A DNA stretch of 64,000 bases from Chitiniphilus shinanonensis DSM 23277 (GTDB lineage: Bacteria > Pseudomonadota > Gammaproteobacteria > Burkholderiales > Chitinibacteraceae). A program made the position numbers and the translations under genes. Positions 1-9,145 of the stretch are shown here, piece by piece. The notes beneath the pieces were generated by a model. It saw nothing but the letters and a program-made list of their open reading frames with translations. It had not been told where the DNA came from and searched no databases. How positions within the stretch are numbered: the first letter of the stretch is position 1; every line of letters starts with the position of its first letter. The DNA lies in the NCBI RefSeq assembly GCF_000374805.1, contig NZ_KB895351.1, positions 25,187 to 89,186 of the forward strand, given 5' to 3'.

Positions 1-38
1 GGCGGCGGCATTGGGATTCCCTGGCGTCTCCGTGGTGA
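1..38 (+). CDS. Possible 3' end of an upstream gene (comEC-like?)
   Basis: A frame open from the left edge reads RRHWDSLASPW and stops with TGA at 36-38. Too little is present to identify a family. In many gammaproteobacteria and some betaproteobacteria comEC lies directly upstream of exbB-exbD-lpxK, so a ComEC C-terminus is a reasonable guess from order only. The peptide itself proves nothing and the frame may be accidental. Confidence 0.25.
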   Translation, partial: RRHWDSLASPW

Positions 39-99
39 GCACCGTGATTCATGTTTGTTGCCACACTACATCATCGATCCACCACTGGCTGACACGGCG

Positions 100-115
100 G
101 CGGCCCAAAGGCCGC
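100..115. other. Short perfect hairpin upstream of exbB
   Basis: GCGGCC and GGCCGC are separated by CAAA. No T-run follows on either strand, so this is not a canonical intrinsic terminator. It lies in the 168-base gap before exbB, in which nothing else was recognised. Confidence 0.4.
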
Positions 116-206
116 GTCGGCAAGGGGAACGGCCTTCCCGGCGGGGGGCAATCGGGCTAAAGTTACGCGGTTTTTCCATCCGAACACACCCGAGGAATCC
201 CCCGCA

Positions 207-815
207 ATGCTCTCGATCATCGAAGCCGCCGGCTGGCCCATCTGGCTGATCATCGTCGCTTCCGTGGCCGTCGTGACCATCATCTTCGAACGGCTGTTGA
301 GCCTGCGGCGCTCGCTGGTGCTGCCCGAAGGACTGCTGGCCCACGCAGTCAAGGAATACCGCGCCCACGGCGTCACGCCGGACATGCTGTCGCGTCTGGC
401 CGCGTCGTCGCCGCTGGGCCGCGTGCTCGCCGCCGGCCTGAAGAACGTGAAGAGCAGCCGCGAGATCATGAAGGAATCGATCGAGGAGGTGGGCGGCGCG
501 GTCGCGCACGACCTGGAGCGCTACATCCCCACGCTGGGCACCCTGGCCTCGGTCACGCCGCTGCTGGGCCTGTTCGGCACCGTGATCGGCATGATCGAGA
601 TCTTCGGCGCGCAGGCGCCGAGCGGCGCGGCCAACCCGGCCGAGCTGGCGCACGGTATCTCGGTGGCGCTGTACAACACCGCCTTCGGCATCATCGTCGC
701 CGTGCCGGCGCTGATGTTCTACCGCTATTTCCGCAGCCGCGTGGATGGCTTCCTGGTCGAGATGGAGCAACAGGCGGTGAAACTGGTGGAAGTCGTCCAT
801 GGCGAGCGGCAGTAG
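207..815 (+). CDS. exbB: MotA/TolQ/ExbB proton channel family protein
   Basis: Inner-membrane proton channel subunit that energises a TonB- or TolA-type system together with ExbD. The 202 residues show a first membrane segment at about 8-30, a long cytoplasmic loop, and two further hydrophobic segments at about 105-132 (containing PLLGLFGTVIGMIEIF) and 150-175. The TPLLGLxGTVxGM signature is characteristic of MotA/TolQ/ExbB proteins. ATG is preceded by a GAGGAA-type site. exbD follows after 13 nt, and lpxK comes next after a terminator, the usual neighbourhood of the lpxK-linked ExbB/ExbD pair rather than of the tol-pal operon. The receptor system it powers cannot be read from the sequence. 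Confidence 0.9.
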   Translation: MLSIIEAAGWPIWLIIVASVAVVTIIFERLLSLRRSLVLPEGLLAHAVKEYRAHGVTPDMLSRLAASSPLGRVLAAGLKNVKSSREIMKESIEEVGGAVAHDLERYIPTLGTLASVTPLLGLFGTVIGMIEIFGAQAPSGAANPAELAHGISVALYNTAFGIIVAVPALMFYRYFRSRVDGFLVEMEQQAVKLVEVVHGERQ

Positions 816-828
816 AAAGGGGCGACCG

Positions 829-1248
829 ATGAATTTCCGTCGCAACCGTCGCCGCGAGGAGCCGGAGATCAACTTCGTGCCGTTGATCGACGTGCTGCTG
901 GTGATCCTGATCTTCCTGATGGCCACCACCACGTATTCGCGCTTTGCCGAACTCAAGGTCAACCTGCCGACCGCCGACGCCGACAAGGTGGTCGAGCAGC
1001 CGCAGAGCATCAACATCGGCATTTCCGCCAACGGCCAGTACAGCCTGGACAACCAGCTGGTCAGCTTCACCGACCCGGTGGCGTTCGCCGCGCAGCTGCG
1101 TCGCGTCGCGGGCGATCGCAAGGATCCGATGATCGTCATCAACGCCGACGCCCAGGCCACGCATCAGGCGGTGGTCAACGTGATGGAGGCGGCGCGGCTC
1201 GCCGGCTACGGCAAGCTCACCTTCGCTACGCAGAACCCGATCAAGTGA
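829..1248 (+). CDS. exbD: Biopolymer transporter ExbD/TolR
   Basis: Partner of ExbB in the proton-driven complex: a single-pass inner-membrane protein with a periplasmic domain. The 139-residue product has a basic N-terminus, one membrane segment at about 16-34, and Asp21 in FVPLIDVLL, at the place of the conserved channel aspartate of ExbD/TolR. ATG at 829 is chosen over an in-frame ATG at 799 because AAAGGGG lies just upstream and because the family begins shortly before the membrane segment; the earlier start would overlap exbB. A strong terminator follows. Confidence 0.9.
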   Translation: MNFRRNRRREEPEINFVPLIDVLLVILIFLMATTTYSRFAELKVNLPTADADKVVEQPQSINIGISANGQYSLDNQLVSFTDPVAFAAQLRRVAGDRKDPMIVINADAQATHQAVVNVMEAARLAGYGKLTFATQNPIK

Positions 1249-1270
1249 TCCGCGCGGGTCAGGGCATCAA

Positions 1271-1297
1271 ACGGGGCGGCGACGCCCCGTTTTTGTT
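1271..1297 (+). terminator. Intrinsic terminator after exbBD
   Basis: A perfect 7-bp stem (ACGGGGC / GCCCCGT) with a six-base loop is followed by a TTTTTGTTT tract. It sits between the exbD stop and the lpxK start and probably separates the two units. Confidence 0.85.
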
Positions 1298-1326
1298 TGC
1301 TGTCGAGTCCTGAGATACTGCCGCCC

Positions 1327-2352
1327 ATGAGTTTCCTCGACCGTCTCTGGTATACCCCGCGCCATCCGCTTTCCCTGCTGCTGCGGCCGTTGTCGTGGCT
1401 GTTCGGCGCGCTGGCGGCGCGGCGGCGCGCGCGCTACCGGCGCGACCCGACGCTGAGCACCCGCCTGCCGGTGCCGGTGCTGGTGGTCGGCAACCTCAGC
1501 GTCGGCGGCACTGGCAAGACGCCGCTGACCGCGTGGCTGGCGCGGGCGCTGGTCGCGCACGGTCGCCGCCCCGGCATCGTGTCGCGCGGCTACGGCGGCG
1601 CGGCGCGGCAGCCGGTCGCGGTGACGCCGGACAGCGATCCCGCTCTGGTCGGCGACGAGCCGCTGCTGCTGGCGCGCGCCACCGGTGTGCCGGTGTTCGT
1701 CTGCCGCCAGCGGGCCGAGGCGGGGAGCGCGCTGCTGGCGGCGCATCCCGAAGTCGATCTCATCCTGTGCGACGACGGCCTGCAACACCTGGCGCTGGCC
1801 CGCGACCTGGAACTGTGCGTGATCGACGGCGCCCGCGGGCTGGGCAACGGCGCGCTGCTGCCGGCCGGGCCATTGCGCGAGCCGCCGTCGCGGCTGGCCG
1901 AGGTCGACGCGGTGGTGGTCAACGGTGCCGGCGATCCGGCGCTGCCACCCGCCGTGCCGGCCTTCGCCATGCGTCTGGCGCCGCAACGTTTCCATCGCCT
2001 GGACGACGCCTCGCGCCAGCGCGATGCCGCCGATTTCGCCGCGCCGCCGACCGCCGTCTGTGGCATCGGCAACCCGGCGCGCTTCTTCGCCACGCTGGAC
2101 GCGCTCGGGCTGGCCCACCTGCCGCGCCCGTTCGCCGATCACCACCCGTTCACCCTGGCCGACCTGCCGCCGGGCGAGCTGGTCGTCACCGAGAAAGACG
2201 CCGTCAAGCTCGCCGCGCTGCCCGGACTGGGCGATGCCGGTGCTAGAATCTGGGTCCTTCCCGTCGTCGCCGAGCTGTCGCCCGACCTGGCGGCGTGGGC
2301 GATGCAACAGCTCGAATCCAGAGAGAAAGGTCATGGACCCAAAACTGCTTGA
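1327..2352 (+). CDS. lpxK: Tetraacyldisaccharide 4'-kinase
   Basis: Phosphorylates the 4' position of the tetraacyldisaccharide-1-phosphate precursor, giving lipid IVA in lipid A synthesis at the inner membrane. The protein has 341 residues (family about 330), a hydrophobic N-terminal segment at about 15-30, and the P-loop [13 protein letters not shown] at about 54-66, diagnostic for LpxK. SRGYGG and ILCDDGLQH follow as expected. Start 1327 is preferred to an in-frame start at 1297, which lies inside the upstream terminator. The 3' end overlaps the next gene by 20 nt, implying co-translation with it and with kdsB. Confidence 0.95.
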   Translation: MSFLDRLWYTPRHPLSLLLRPLSWLFGALAARRRARYRRDPTLSTRLPVPVLVVGNLSVGGTGKTPLTAWLARALVAHGRRPGIVSRGYGGAARQPVAVTPDSDPALVGDEPLLLARATGVPVFVCRQRAEAGSALLAAHPEVDLILCDDGLQHLALARDLELCVIDGARGLGNGALLPAGPLREPPSRLAEVDAVVVNGAGDPALPPAVPAFAMRLAPQRFHRLDDASRQRDAADFAAPPTAVCGIGNPARFFATLDALGLAHLPRPFADHHPFTLADLPPGELVVTEKDAVKLAALPGLGDAGARIWVLPVVAELSPDLAAWAMQQLESREKGHGPKTA

Positions 2353-2518
2353 AATCCTGGTCTGCCCCGTGTGCAAGGGGCCGCTGGTCTACGACAAGGC
2401 CAAGCAGGAACTGATCAGCAAGGCCGAACGGCTGGCCTACCCGATCCGCGACGGCATCCCGGTGATGCTCGCCAGCGAGGCCCGCGTGCTCGGGCCCGAC
2501 GAAGAAGTGGCCGGCTGA
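2333..2518 (+). CDS. Trm112 family protein (YcaR type)
   Basis: Small 61-residue protein beginning [18 protein letters not shown]. This matches the bacterial Trm112/YcaR family, which classically sits between lpxK and kdsB. CPVCKG looks like half of a zinc knuckle; a second Cys pair is absent, as in many bacterial members. The eukaryotic relatives activate methyltransferases, but the role of the bacterial form is unclear. A GAGAAAGG site precedes the ATG inside lpxK. Confidence 0.9.
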   Translation: MDPKLLEILVCPVCKGPLVYDKAKQELISKAERLAYPIRDGIPVMLASEARVLGPDEEVAG

Positions 2519-2534
2519 TCCGGCCCACGCCATC

Positions 2535-2557
2535 GCGCGGCCGTCCACCGGCCGCGC
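2535..2557. other. GC-rich hairpin between trm112 and kdsB
   Basis: GCGCGGCC and GGCCGCGC form a perfect 8-bp stem with a seven-base loop. There is no U-tract, so it may only attenuate or stabilise the transcript, or have no function. Confidence 0.4.
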
Positions 2558-2630
2558 CGTTCCATTCACCGCGCACCGCCCAGGTCCGCTCCGTCCGGAG
2601 CGCGACGTCCGCCCCCGCACGAGGCCTCCG

Positions 2631-4074
<1,444 letters not shown>

Positions 4075-4090
4075 TCCCTTGCAGTAACCG

Positions 4091-4124
4091 GCCAGTGCCC
4101 CGCCAGGCGGGGCACTGGCGTTTT
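4091..4124 (+). terminator. Intrinsic terminator after adk
   Basis: A 13-bp perfect stem built around CAGTGCCCCGC with a three-base loop is followed by GTTTT. It closes the lpxK-to-adk transcription unit before pdxJ. Confidence 0.9.
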
Positions 4125-4165
4125 CGCCACCCGCGCGGTGGTCCAGATTCCCCCCGGTGCACGCC

Positions 4166-4909
4166 ATGCCCACATTGTTGTCCGTCAACCTGAACAAGAT
4201 CGCGCTGATCCGCAATTCGCGCGGCCGCGACTATCCCAGCGTCACCCACTTCGCCGAGCTGGCGCTGGCGAACGGCGCGCATGGCGTCACCATCCACCCG
4301 CGCCCGGACCAGCGCCACGCGCGCTACGACGACGTTGCGGCGCTCAAGGCGGTGGTGCAGGCGCACCCCGGCAAGGAACTCAATATCGAGGGCTATCCGG
4401 ACGAGCGCTTCCTGGACGTGGTGCTGGCCGCCTGCCCCACCCAGTGCACGCTGGTGCCGGACGAGCCGGGGCAGCTGACGTCCGACCATGGCTGGGACAT
4501 CGTGCGCCACGGCGAGCGCCTGCAAGCCATCGTGGCGCGGCTCAAGACCGCCGACATCCGCGTCAGCCTGTTCGTCGATCCGGATCCGGCGCAGATCGCC
4601 GCCGCGCCCGCCACTGGCGCCGACCGGGTCGAGCTGTACACCGAGAGTTATGCCCACGCCTACGCCGAGGGCCGGTGGATGGCCGAGTGGGAGCGCTTCG
4701 CCGTCGCCGCCCGCGCCGCGCGCGACCTCGGCCTGGGCCTGAACGCCGGGCACGACCTCAACCTGGACAACCTGGGGAATTTCCTGCGGATACCCGGCAT
4801 CGACGAAGTGTCGATCGGCCACGCGCTGACGGTCGAGGCCCTGCAACAGGGCTTCGCCGCCACCATCCGGCGCTATGTCGAGATCATGAAGGCGGTGGGC
4901 GGGGAGTAG
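4166..4909 (+). CDS. pdxJ: Pyridoxine 5'-phosphate synthase, divergent PdxJ type
   Basis: PdxJ condenses 1-deoxyxylulose 5-phosphate with 3-amino-2-oxopropyl phosphate to give pyridoxine phosphate. The 247 residues start MPTLLSVNLNKIALIRNSRG and carry HPRPDQRH at 44-51 and NIEG around 71-74, the active-site regions. This N-terminal form resembles the Xanthomonas/Bacteroidetes-type PdxJ more than the GVNIDHVATLRNARG form usual in betaproteobacteria, where pdxJ lies near recO and acpS. It stands alone here. A GTG nine bases upstream is an alternative start. Whether a second, canonical pdxJ exists cannot be seen in this window. Confidence 0.88.
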   Translation: MPTLLSVNLNKIALIRNSRGRDYPSVTHFAELALANGAHGVTIHPRPDQRHARYDDVAALKAVVQAHPGKELNIEGYPDERFLDVVLAACPTQCTLVPDEPGQLTSDHGWDIVRHGERLQAIVARLKTADIRVSLFVDPDPAQIAAAPATGADRVELYTESYAHAYAEGRWMAEWERFAVAARAARDLGLGLNAGHDLNLDNLGNFLRIPGIDEVSIGHALTVEALQQGFAATIRRYVEIMKAVGGE

Positions 4910-4932
4910 GGCTTCGCCAGAGTCAAAATCTG

Positions 4933-5070
4933 TAGACACAGAGGGCACGGAGAACACAGAGAGCACGGAGAAAACCAACGAAGTCGAGGTCCGAGCCGCT
5001 GCATGCGCGGCGATCTTCTGTTTCCTTGGTTTCTCTGTGACCTCTGTGTTCTCCGTGCCCTCTGTGTCTA
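4933..5070. repeat. CACAGAG-type palindromic repeat, copy A
   Basis: A perfect 29-bp inverted repeat (4933-4961 against 5042-5070), containing GACACAGAGGGCACGGAG, flanks an imperfect inner palindrome and an unrelated core of about 60 bases. It lies between the convergent genes pdxJ and gpmA and would form a long hairpin in either transcript. Related copies occur at 57747-57860 and 60253-60370. Confidence 0.9.
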
Positions 5071-5088
5071 CGGAAGTTGTTTCCCAGC

Positions 5089-5781
5089 CTATTGACCCAG
5101 GTAGTAGTGCCGGATCGGCTTGAGGTGTTCGTCCAGCTCGTAGATCAGCGGCAGGCCATTGGGAAGCTCGAACTTGACGATGGCGTCGTTGGAGACGTCG
5201 TCCAGGTATTTGACCAGCGCGCGCAGCGAGTTGTTGTGGGCCGAGATCACCACCCGCTTGCCGGCCTTGATCGCCGGGGCGATGTCGCTGTGCCAGAACG
5301 GCAGCGCCCGCGCCACGGTGTCTTCCAGGCATTCGGTCAGCGGGATCTCGGCGCGCGGCACGCTGGCGTAGCGCGGATCGTCGAACGAGGCGCGCGGATC
5401 GTCCGGCGCCATCGCGGGCGGGCGCACGTCGTAGCTGCGGCGCCACAGCAGCACCTGGTCGGCGCCGTGTCGGGCGGCGGTCTCGGCCTTGTCCAGGCCG
5501 GCCAGCGCGCCATAGTGGCGCTCGTTCAGCCGCCACGAATTGACCACCGGAATCCACATCTCGTCCATCTCGTCCAGCGCCAGCCACAGCGTGCGGATCG
5601 CGCGCTTGAGCACCGAGGTGTAGGCGATGTCGAAATGGAAGCCCGCGTCGCGCAGCAACTGGCCGGCGCGTCTGGCTTCTTCGATGCCCTGTTCGGTCAG
5701 GTCCACGTCCACCCAGCCGGTGAAGCGGTTTTCGAGATTCCAGGCCGATTGGCCGTGGCGGATCAGCACGAGCTGGTACAT
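5089..5781 (-). CDS. gpmA: 2,3-bisphosphoglycerate-dependent phosphoglycerate mutase
   Basis: Interconverts 3- and 2-phosphoglycerate in glycolysis and gluconeogenesis. The 230 residues begin [15 protein letters not shown], with the phosphohistidine at His9, followed by [10 protein letters not shown] near residues 87-96 and [14 protein letters not shown] near the C-terminus, all classical for the cofactor-dependent family. An AGGAGCC site precedes the ATG. The gene is transcribed leftward, converging on pdxJ with the palindromic repeat between them. Confidence 0.96.
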   Translation of the reverse strand: MYQLVLIRHGQSAWNLENRFTGWVDVDLTEQGIEEARRAGQLLRDAGFHFDIAYTSVLKRAIRTLWLALDEMDEMWIPVVNSWRLNERHYGALAGLDKAETAARHGADQVLLWRRSYDVRPPAMAPDDPRASFDDPRYASVPRAEIPLTECLEDTVARALPFWHSDIAPAIKAGKRVVISAHNNSLRALVKYLDDVSNDAIVKFELPNGLPLIYELDEHLKPIRHYYLGQ

Positions 5782-5828
5782 GGCAGGCTCCTAGAAGTGG
5801 ACGTTACAGCGTAGGACATCGCCGGGCT

Positions 5829-6749
5829 TCACTTGCCGGCGGCGGCCAGCGCGCGCTGCTTGTCGGCGATCTTCTGCCGGATCAGCGGCAGCATGGCCAG
5901 CGCGGCCTTCTCGCCTTCCAGAATGGCGATGTTGCGCTGGTCGAAATCGGTGGGGCCGATGCGGCCCACGCGCGGACGGATCACCACGTCGGCGCGCGTC
6001 AGCTCCTGCTCGCCCAGCTTCTGGCCCATGATCATGATCGCCTGGTTGACGATGCCCAGCATGTTGCTGGGCGCGGTGCCGTTGGCCTTGGACGAGATAT
6101 CCACCGCGATGACGAAATCGGCGCCGAGCTGGCGCGCGGCATCGACCGGCACCGGGCTGACCACGCCGCCGTCCACGTAGCGCTTGTTGTTGATCAGCAC
6201 CGGCTCGAACACGCCGGGGATGCTGGACGACGCGCGCACCGCCATGCCGGTGTTGCCGCGGGTGAACACGGTGCGCCTGCCGGTCTCCAGTTCTGTGGTG
6301 ACGGCGGCGAACGGCTTGCCCAGCTTTTCCAGCGGGCGCTTCTTCACCAGCTGGTTCACGTAATCCTGCAACTTCTGGCCGCGCACCAGCCCGCCGGACA
6401 GCAGGCTCACGTCGCGGATCTTCGCCTCGTCCAGGCCGAACGATTCCTCCTGCAAGGCGAAGGCATCCATGCCGCTGGCGTACAACGCGCCGACCACGCT
6501 GCCGGCGCTGGTGCCGGCCACGTAGTCCGGCTTGATGCCGTTGGCTTCCAACATCTTGATTACGCCGATGTGGGCAAAGCCCTTGGCGGCGCCGCCGCCG
6601 AGCGCCAGCCCGACGCGCACCTGCGGCAGCGCCTTGGGCGGCGCGGGCGTCGGGGTGGGCTGCACCGGCTGCACTTCGCTGGGCGTGGTGCAGGCCGCCA
6701 GCAGCAGGGCGGCGCAGATCGAGGCGAGGCGGGGGAACGGAAGATTCAT
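5829..6749 (-). CDS. Patatin-like phospholipase family lipoprotein
   Basis: Predicted lipid acyl hydrolase anchored as a lipoprotein. The signal peptide ends in the lipobox LLLAAC (Cys20), followed by a Pro/Thr linker. The patatin fold is shown by the oxyanion stretch GGGAAKGFAHIG (51-62), the nucleophile elbow GTSAGS with Ser81, and the catalytic Asp193 in YVDGG. The gene overlaps the upstream trmO by four bases (ATGA), so the two are translationally coupled. Substrate unknown; RssA and similar outer-membrane patatins are the nearest comparison. Confidence 0.9.
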   Translation of the reverse strand: MNLPFPRLASICAALLLAACTTPSEVQPVQPTPTPAPPKALPQVRVGLALGGGAAKGFAHIGVIKMLEANGIKPDYVAGTSAGSVVGALYASGMDAFALQEESFGLDEAKIRDVSLLSGGLVRGQKLQDYVNQLVKKRPLEKLGKPFAAVTTELETGRRTVFTRGNTGMAVRASSSIPGVFEPVLINNKRYVDGGVVSPVPVDAARQLGADFVIAVDISSKANGTAPSNMLGIVNQAIMIMGQKLGEQELTRADVVIRPRVGRIGPTDFDQRNIAILEGEKAALAMLPLIRQKIADKQRALAAAGK

Positions 6750-7435
6750 GCGTCATCCAGGGAAAGCACGTGGGCGCGGGTGCCGTCGCAGCGCCACTTG
6801 ATGTCGAAGGTATGCAGCCGCACGCCGTACACGCGCGCCGGATCGTCGGCGTAGGCCGGGCGCGGGTCCTGCGCCAGCACTTCCTCGATCAGCGCTTGCA
6901 GCGCGGGATGCTCGCCGGCCAGCGCGGCCAGCCGTGCCGCCGCCTCGGGCGCGAACGACACCGCCAGTGTGGCCGGCGTGCCGTCGATGAAGCCGCCGCG
7001 CGCCTCGGGCACGCTTTCGGCGAAGGGTACGTAGGGCTTGATATCGACGATGGGCGTGCCATCCACCAGATCGACCCCGCCGAAAGTGAGCACCACGCCG
7101 TCGCGGGTATCGACCGCCAGCAGTTCCACCAGCGACAGTCCCAGGCCGTTCGGCCGGAACGGACTGCGGCTGGCGAACACGCCGACCCGCGTATTGCCGC
7201 CCAGGCGCGGCGGTCGCACCGTGGGGTGCCAGGTGTCGGCGCTCTGGTGGAACACGAAGCTCAGCCACACATGCGAGAACGCCTCCAGCCCGCGCACCGC
7301 CTCCGGGCGGTCGTAGGGCGGCAGCAACCGCAACACCCCCCGCGCATGCGGCGCCAACCGGGGCTGGCGCGGAATGCCGAATTTGTCGGGGAACGGGGTG
7401 GCGAGATGGCCGAGGGGATCGAGACGGTAGGACAC
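6746..7435 (-). CDS. trmO: tRNA (N6-threonylcarbamoyladenosine37-N6)-methyltransferase TrmO
   Basis: Methylates t6A37 in certain tRNAs using SAM (TsaA/YaeB family). The 229-residue protein has the N-terminal beta-barrel signature: GHLATPFPDKFGIPRQP, then SHVWLSFVFH, ASRSPFRPNGLGLSLVEL and VDGTPIVDIKPYVP. The C-terminal extension resembles that of E. coli TrmO. It is the first gene of a two-gene leftward unit with the patatin lipoprotein; no functional link between the two is evident. Confidence 0.9.
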   Translation of the reverse strand: MSYRLDPLGHLATPFPDKFGIPRQPRLAPHARGVLRLLPPYDRPEAVRGLEAFSHVWLSFVFHQSADTWHPTVRPPRLGGNTRVGVFASRSPFRPNGLGLSLVELLAVDTRDGVVLTFGGVDLVDGTPIVDIKPYVPFAESVPEARGGFIDGTPATLAVSFAPEAAARLAALAGEHPALQALIEEVLAQDPRPAYADDPARVYGVRLHTFDIKWRCDGTRAHVLSLDDA

Positions 7436-7472
7436 CGGCCGATTGTGCCGTGGCCGGGCGGGGTTTGGAATA

Positions 7473-7598
7473 GGAGTGTGAGGAGTGAGGAGTGAGGAGT
7501 GAGGTGTGAGGTGTGAGGTGTGAGCGCAAACGCTACCACCACTCGCTGTTGCAGTGGCTTTTGCCGTTACCCCTCACACCTCTCCCCTTACACCTCAC
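7473..7598. repeat. GAGGTGTG/GAGGAGTG tandem-palindrome repeat
   Basis: Tandem eight-base units (GTGAGGAG, then GTGAGGTG) form a left arm at about 7473-7524; the complementary CCTCACACCTCTCCCC-type right arm lies at about 7569-7598, with an unrelated core between. The right arm overlaps the stop codon of the NSS transporter. Only one copy is seen here. Similar GAGGAGTG palindromes are scattered through many bacterial genomes; that comparison is from memory. Confidence 0.75.
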
Positions 7599-8926
7599 AA
7601 ATTGTGATACCAGATCACCCCGATCAGGATCGGCGCGACGATGGCGCAGATGAAGCGGAACGCCGGCAGGATGGAACTGGCGCCTTCGGCGGCCAGTTCG
7701 CCGCGCACGCGCGGCCAGATCGCCCAGCCGACGAACAGCGCGGCCAGCAGGCCGCCGGCCGGCATCATGATGTTGGACGCCACGTAGTCCATCAGGTCGA
7801 ACGGGCTCTTGCCGAACAGTGTGACGTGCGCCATCGGGCCGAACGACAGCGCGGCGGGAATGCCGACCACGAAGCTCGCCACGGCGGTGAGCAGCGTCGC
7901 CGGATGGCGCTTCATGCGGAATTCGTCGATCAGGAACGACACGATGGGCTCCAGGATCGAGATCGACGACGTCAGCGCGGCGAACAGCAGCAACACGAAG
8001 AACGCCACCGCGAACCACTGGCCGGCCGGCATCTGGGCGAAGATCGCCGGCATGGTGATGAAGGTGAGGCCCGGCCCGGCGGCGGGGTCGACATGGAAGG
8101 CGAACACCGCCGGCAGCACCATCAGCCCGGCCAGCACGCAGGCCAGCGTCGCCAGCGTGGACACCCACAGCGTGGCGCCGACCAGCTTGGTTTCGCGCGA
8201 CACATACGAGCCGTAGGCGATGATGATGCCGCCGCCGATCGACAGCGAGAAGAACGCCAGCCCCAGCGCATCGACCAGCATGGCGCTGGTCACCTTGGAC
8301 CAATCCGGCGTGACGAAGTAGCGCACGCCGTCGATGGCGCCCGGCAGCGTCAGCGCGCGGCCGATCAGCAGCAGCATCAGGAAGAACAGCGCCGGCATCA
8401 GCACCTTGCTCATGCGCTCGATGCCCTGCTGCACCCCGGCGAACACCACCGCCACGGTGATGCCGAGGAACACGGCGGTGTAGCTCAGCGCCTGGGTGGG
8501 ACTGGCGATGAAGTTCTCGAAGGCGGTGGCCAGCGCGGCGGTCTCGCTGGTGATGGCCTCGCCGGTGATCGAGCGCCAGATGTAGGCCACCGTCCAGCCG
8601 CCGACCACGCAGTAGTAGCTGAGGATGATGAACACGCACAGCACCGACAGCCGTCCGGCCCACGGCCACAGGCCGCCCTTGAGGTCGCGGTAGGCGGTGG
8701 TGGCCGAGCGGTTGGCGCTGCGGCCGATCACCATCTCGGCCAGCAGCAGGGCGATGCCCAGGGTGAACACGCAGACCAGGTAGGCGATCAGGAAGGCGCC
8801 GCCGCCGTTCTTGCCCGCCACGTAGGGGAACTTCCAGATCGCCCCGAGCCCGACCGCCGAACCGGCCGCAGCCAGGATGAAGCCGAGCCTGGAGCCCCAG
8901 TTGGCGCGTGCGCTGTCTTCCGCCAT
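7595..8926 (-). CDS. Sodium-dependent transporter, NSS (SNF) family
   Basis: Inner-membrane sodium symporter of the neurotransmitter:sodium symporter family, in bacteria usually for amino acids. The 443 residues contain about eleven to twelve hydrophobic segments. The N-terminal signature RLGFILAAAGSAVGLGAIWK, followed by FPY and NGGGAF, forms the unwound TM1 sodium/substrate site. SSISILEPIVSFLIDE near residue 310 is the matching TM8 region. The stop codon lies in one arm of the tandem repeat. Substrate cannot be assigned, and the neighbours give no metabolic context. Confidence 0.92.
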   Translation of the reverse strand: MAEDSARANWGSRLGFILAAAGSAVGLGAIWKFPYVAGKNGGGAFLIAYLVCVFTLGIALLLAEMVIGRSANRSATTAYRDLKGGLWPWAGRLSVLCVFIILSYYCVVGGWTVAYIWRSITGEAITSETAALATAFENFIASPTQALSYTAVFLGITVAVVFAGVQQGIERMSKVLMPALFFLMLLLIGRALTLPGAIDGVRYFVTPDWSKVTSAMLVDALGLAFFSLSIGGGIIIAYGSYVSRETKLVGATLWVSTLATLACVLAGLMVLPAVFAFHVDPAAGPGLTFITMPAIFAQMPAGQWFAVAFFVLLLFAALTSSISILEPIVSFLIDEFRMKRHPATLLTAVASFVVGIPAALSFGPMAHVTLFGKSPFDLMDYVASNIMMPAGGLLAALFVGWAIWPRVRGELAAEGASSILPAFRFICAIVAPILIGVIWYHNL

Positions 8927-9044
8927 GAGAACCTGCCCTGTGTGAAAAATATCGAATCGACCGATTGTCCGTTATCGCCCATCCCTGCCAATTGGAGAAA
9001 CCCCCAGCGGCCTGCGCGCACCGATCTTGACGCGGCCCAAAGCC

Positions 9045-9075
9045 AAAAAAAAAACAGGCCCGCGATCGGGCCTGT
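9045..9075 (-). terminator. Intrinsic terminator of the PhnD-like gene
   Basis: On the minus strand a 9-bp stem (ACAGGCCCG / CGGGCCTGT, loop of four) is followed by ten T residues. It lies about 70 bases beyond the stop of the leftward gene at 9146-10111. Confidence 0.9.
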
Positions 9076-9145
9076 GCAAACAAGGATGCTCTGGTCAGCG
9101 ATCCAAGGAGGAGGAGGAGGAGAGGCCGGCGTCCGCCGGCGGGGA

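Noticed and set aside
4933..5070. Peptides such as FSVLSVFSVPSV that can be translated from the CACAGAG repeats
   Set aside because: They come from repeat DNA in gaps; the same type of peptide appears at all three copies and has no start signals of its own.
7473..7550. Peptides such as LTPHTSLLTPHSS translated from the GAGGAGTG repeat
   Set aside because: Simple translation of tandem repeat units; no gene supported.
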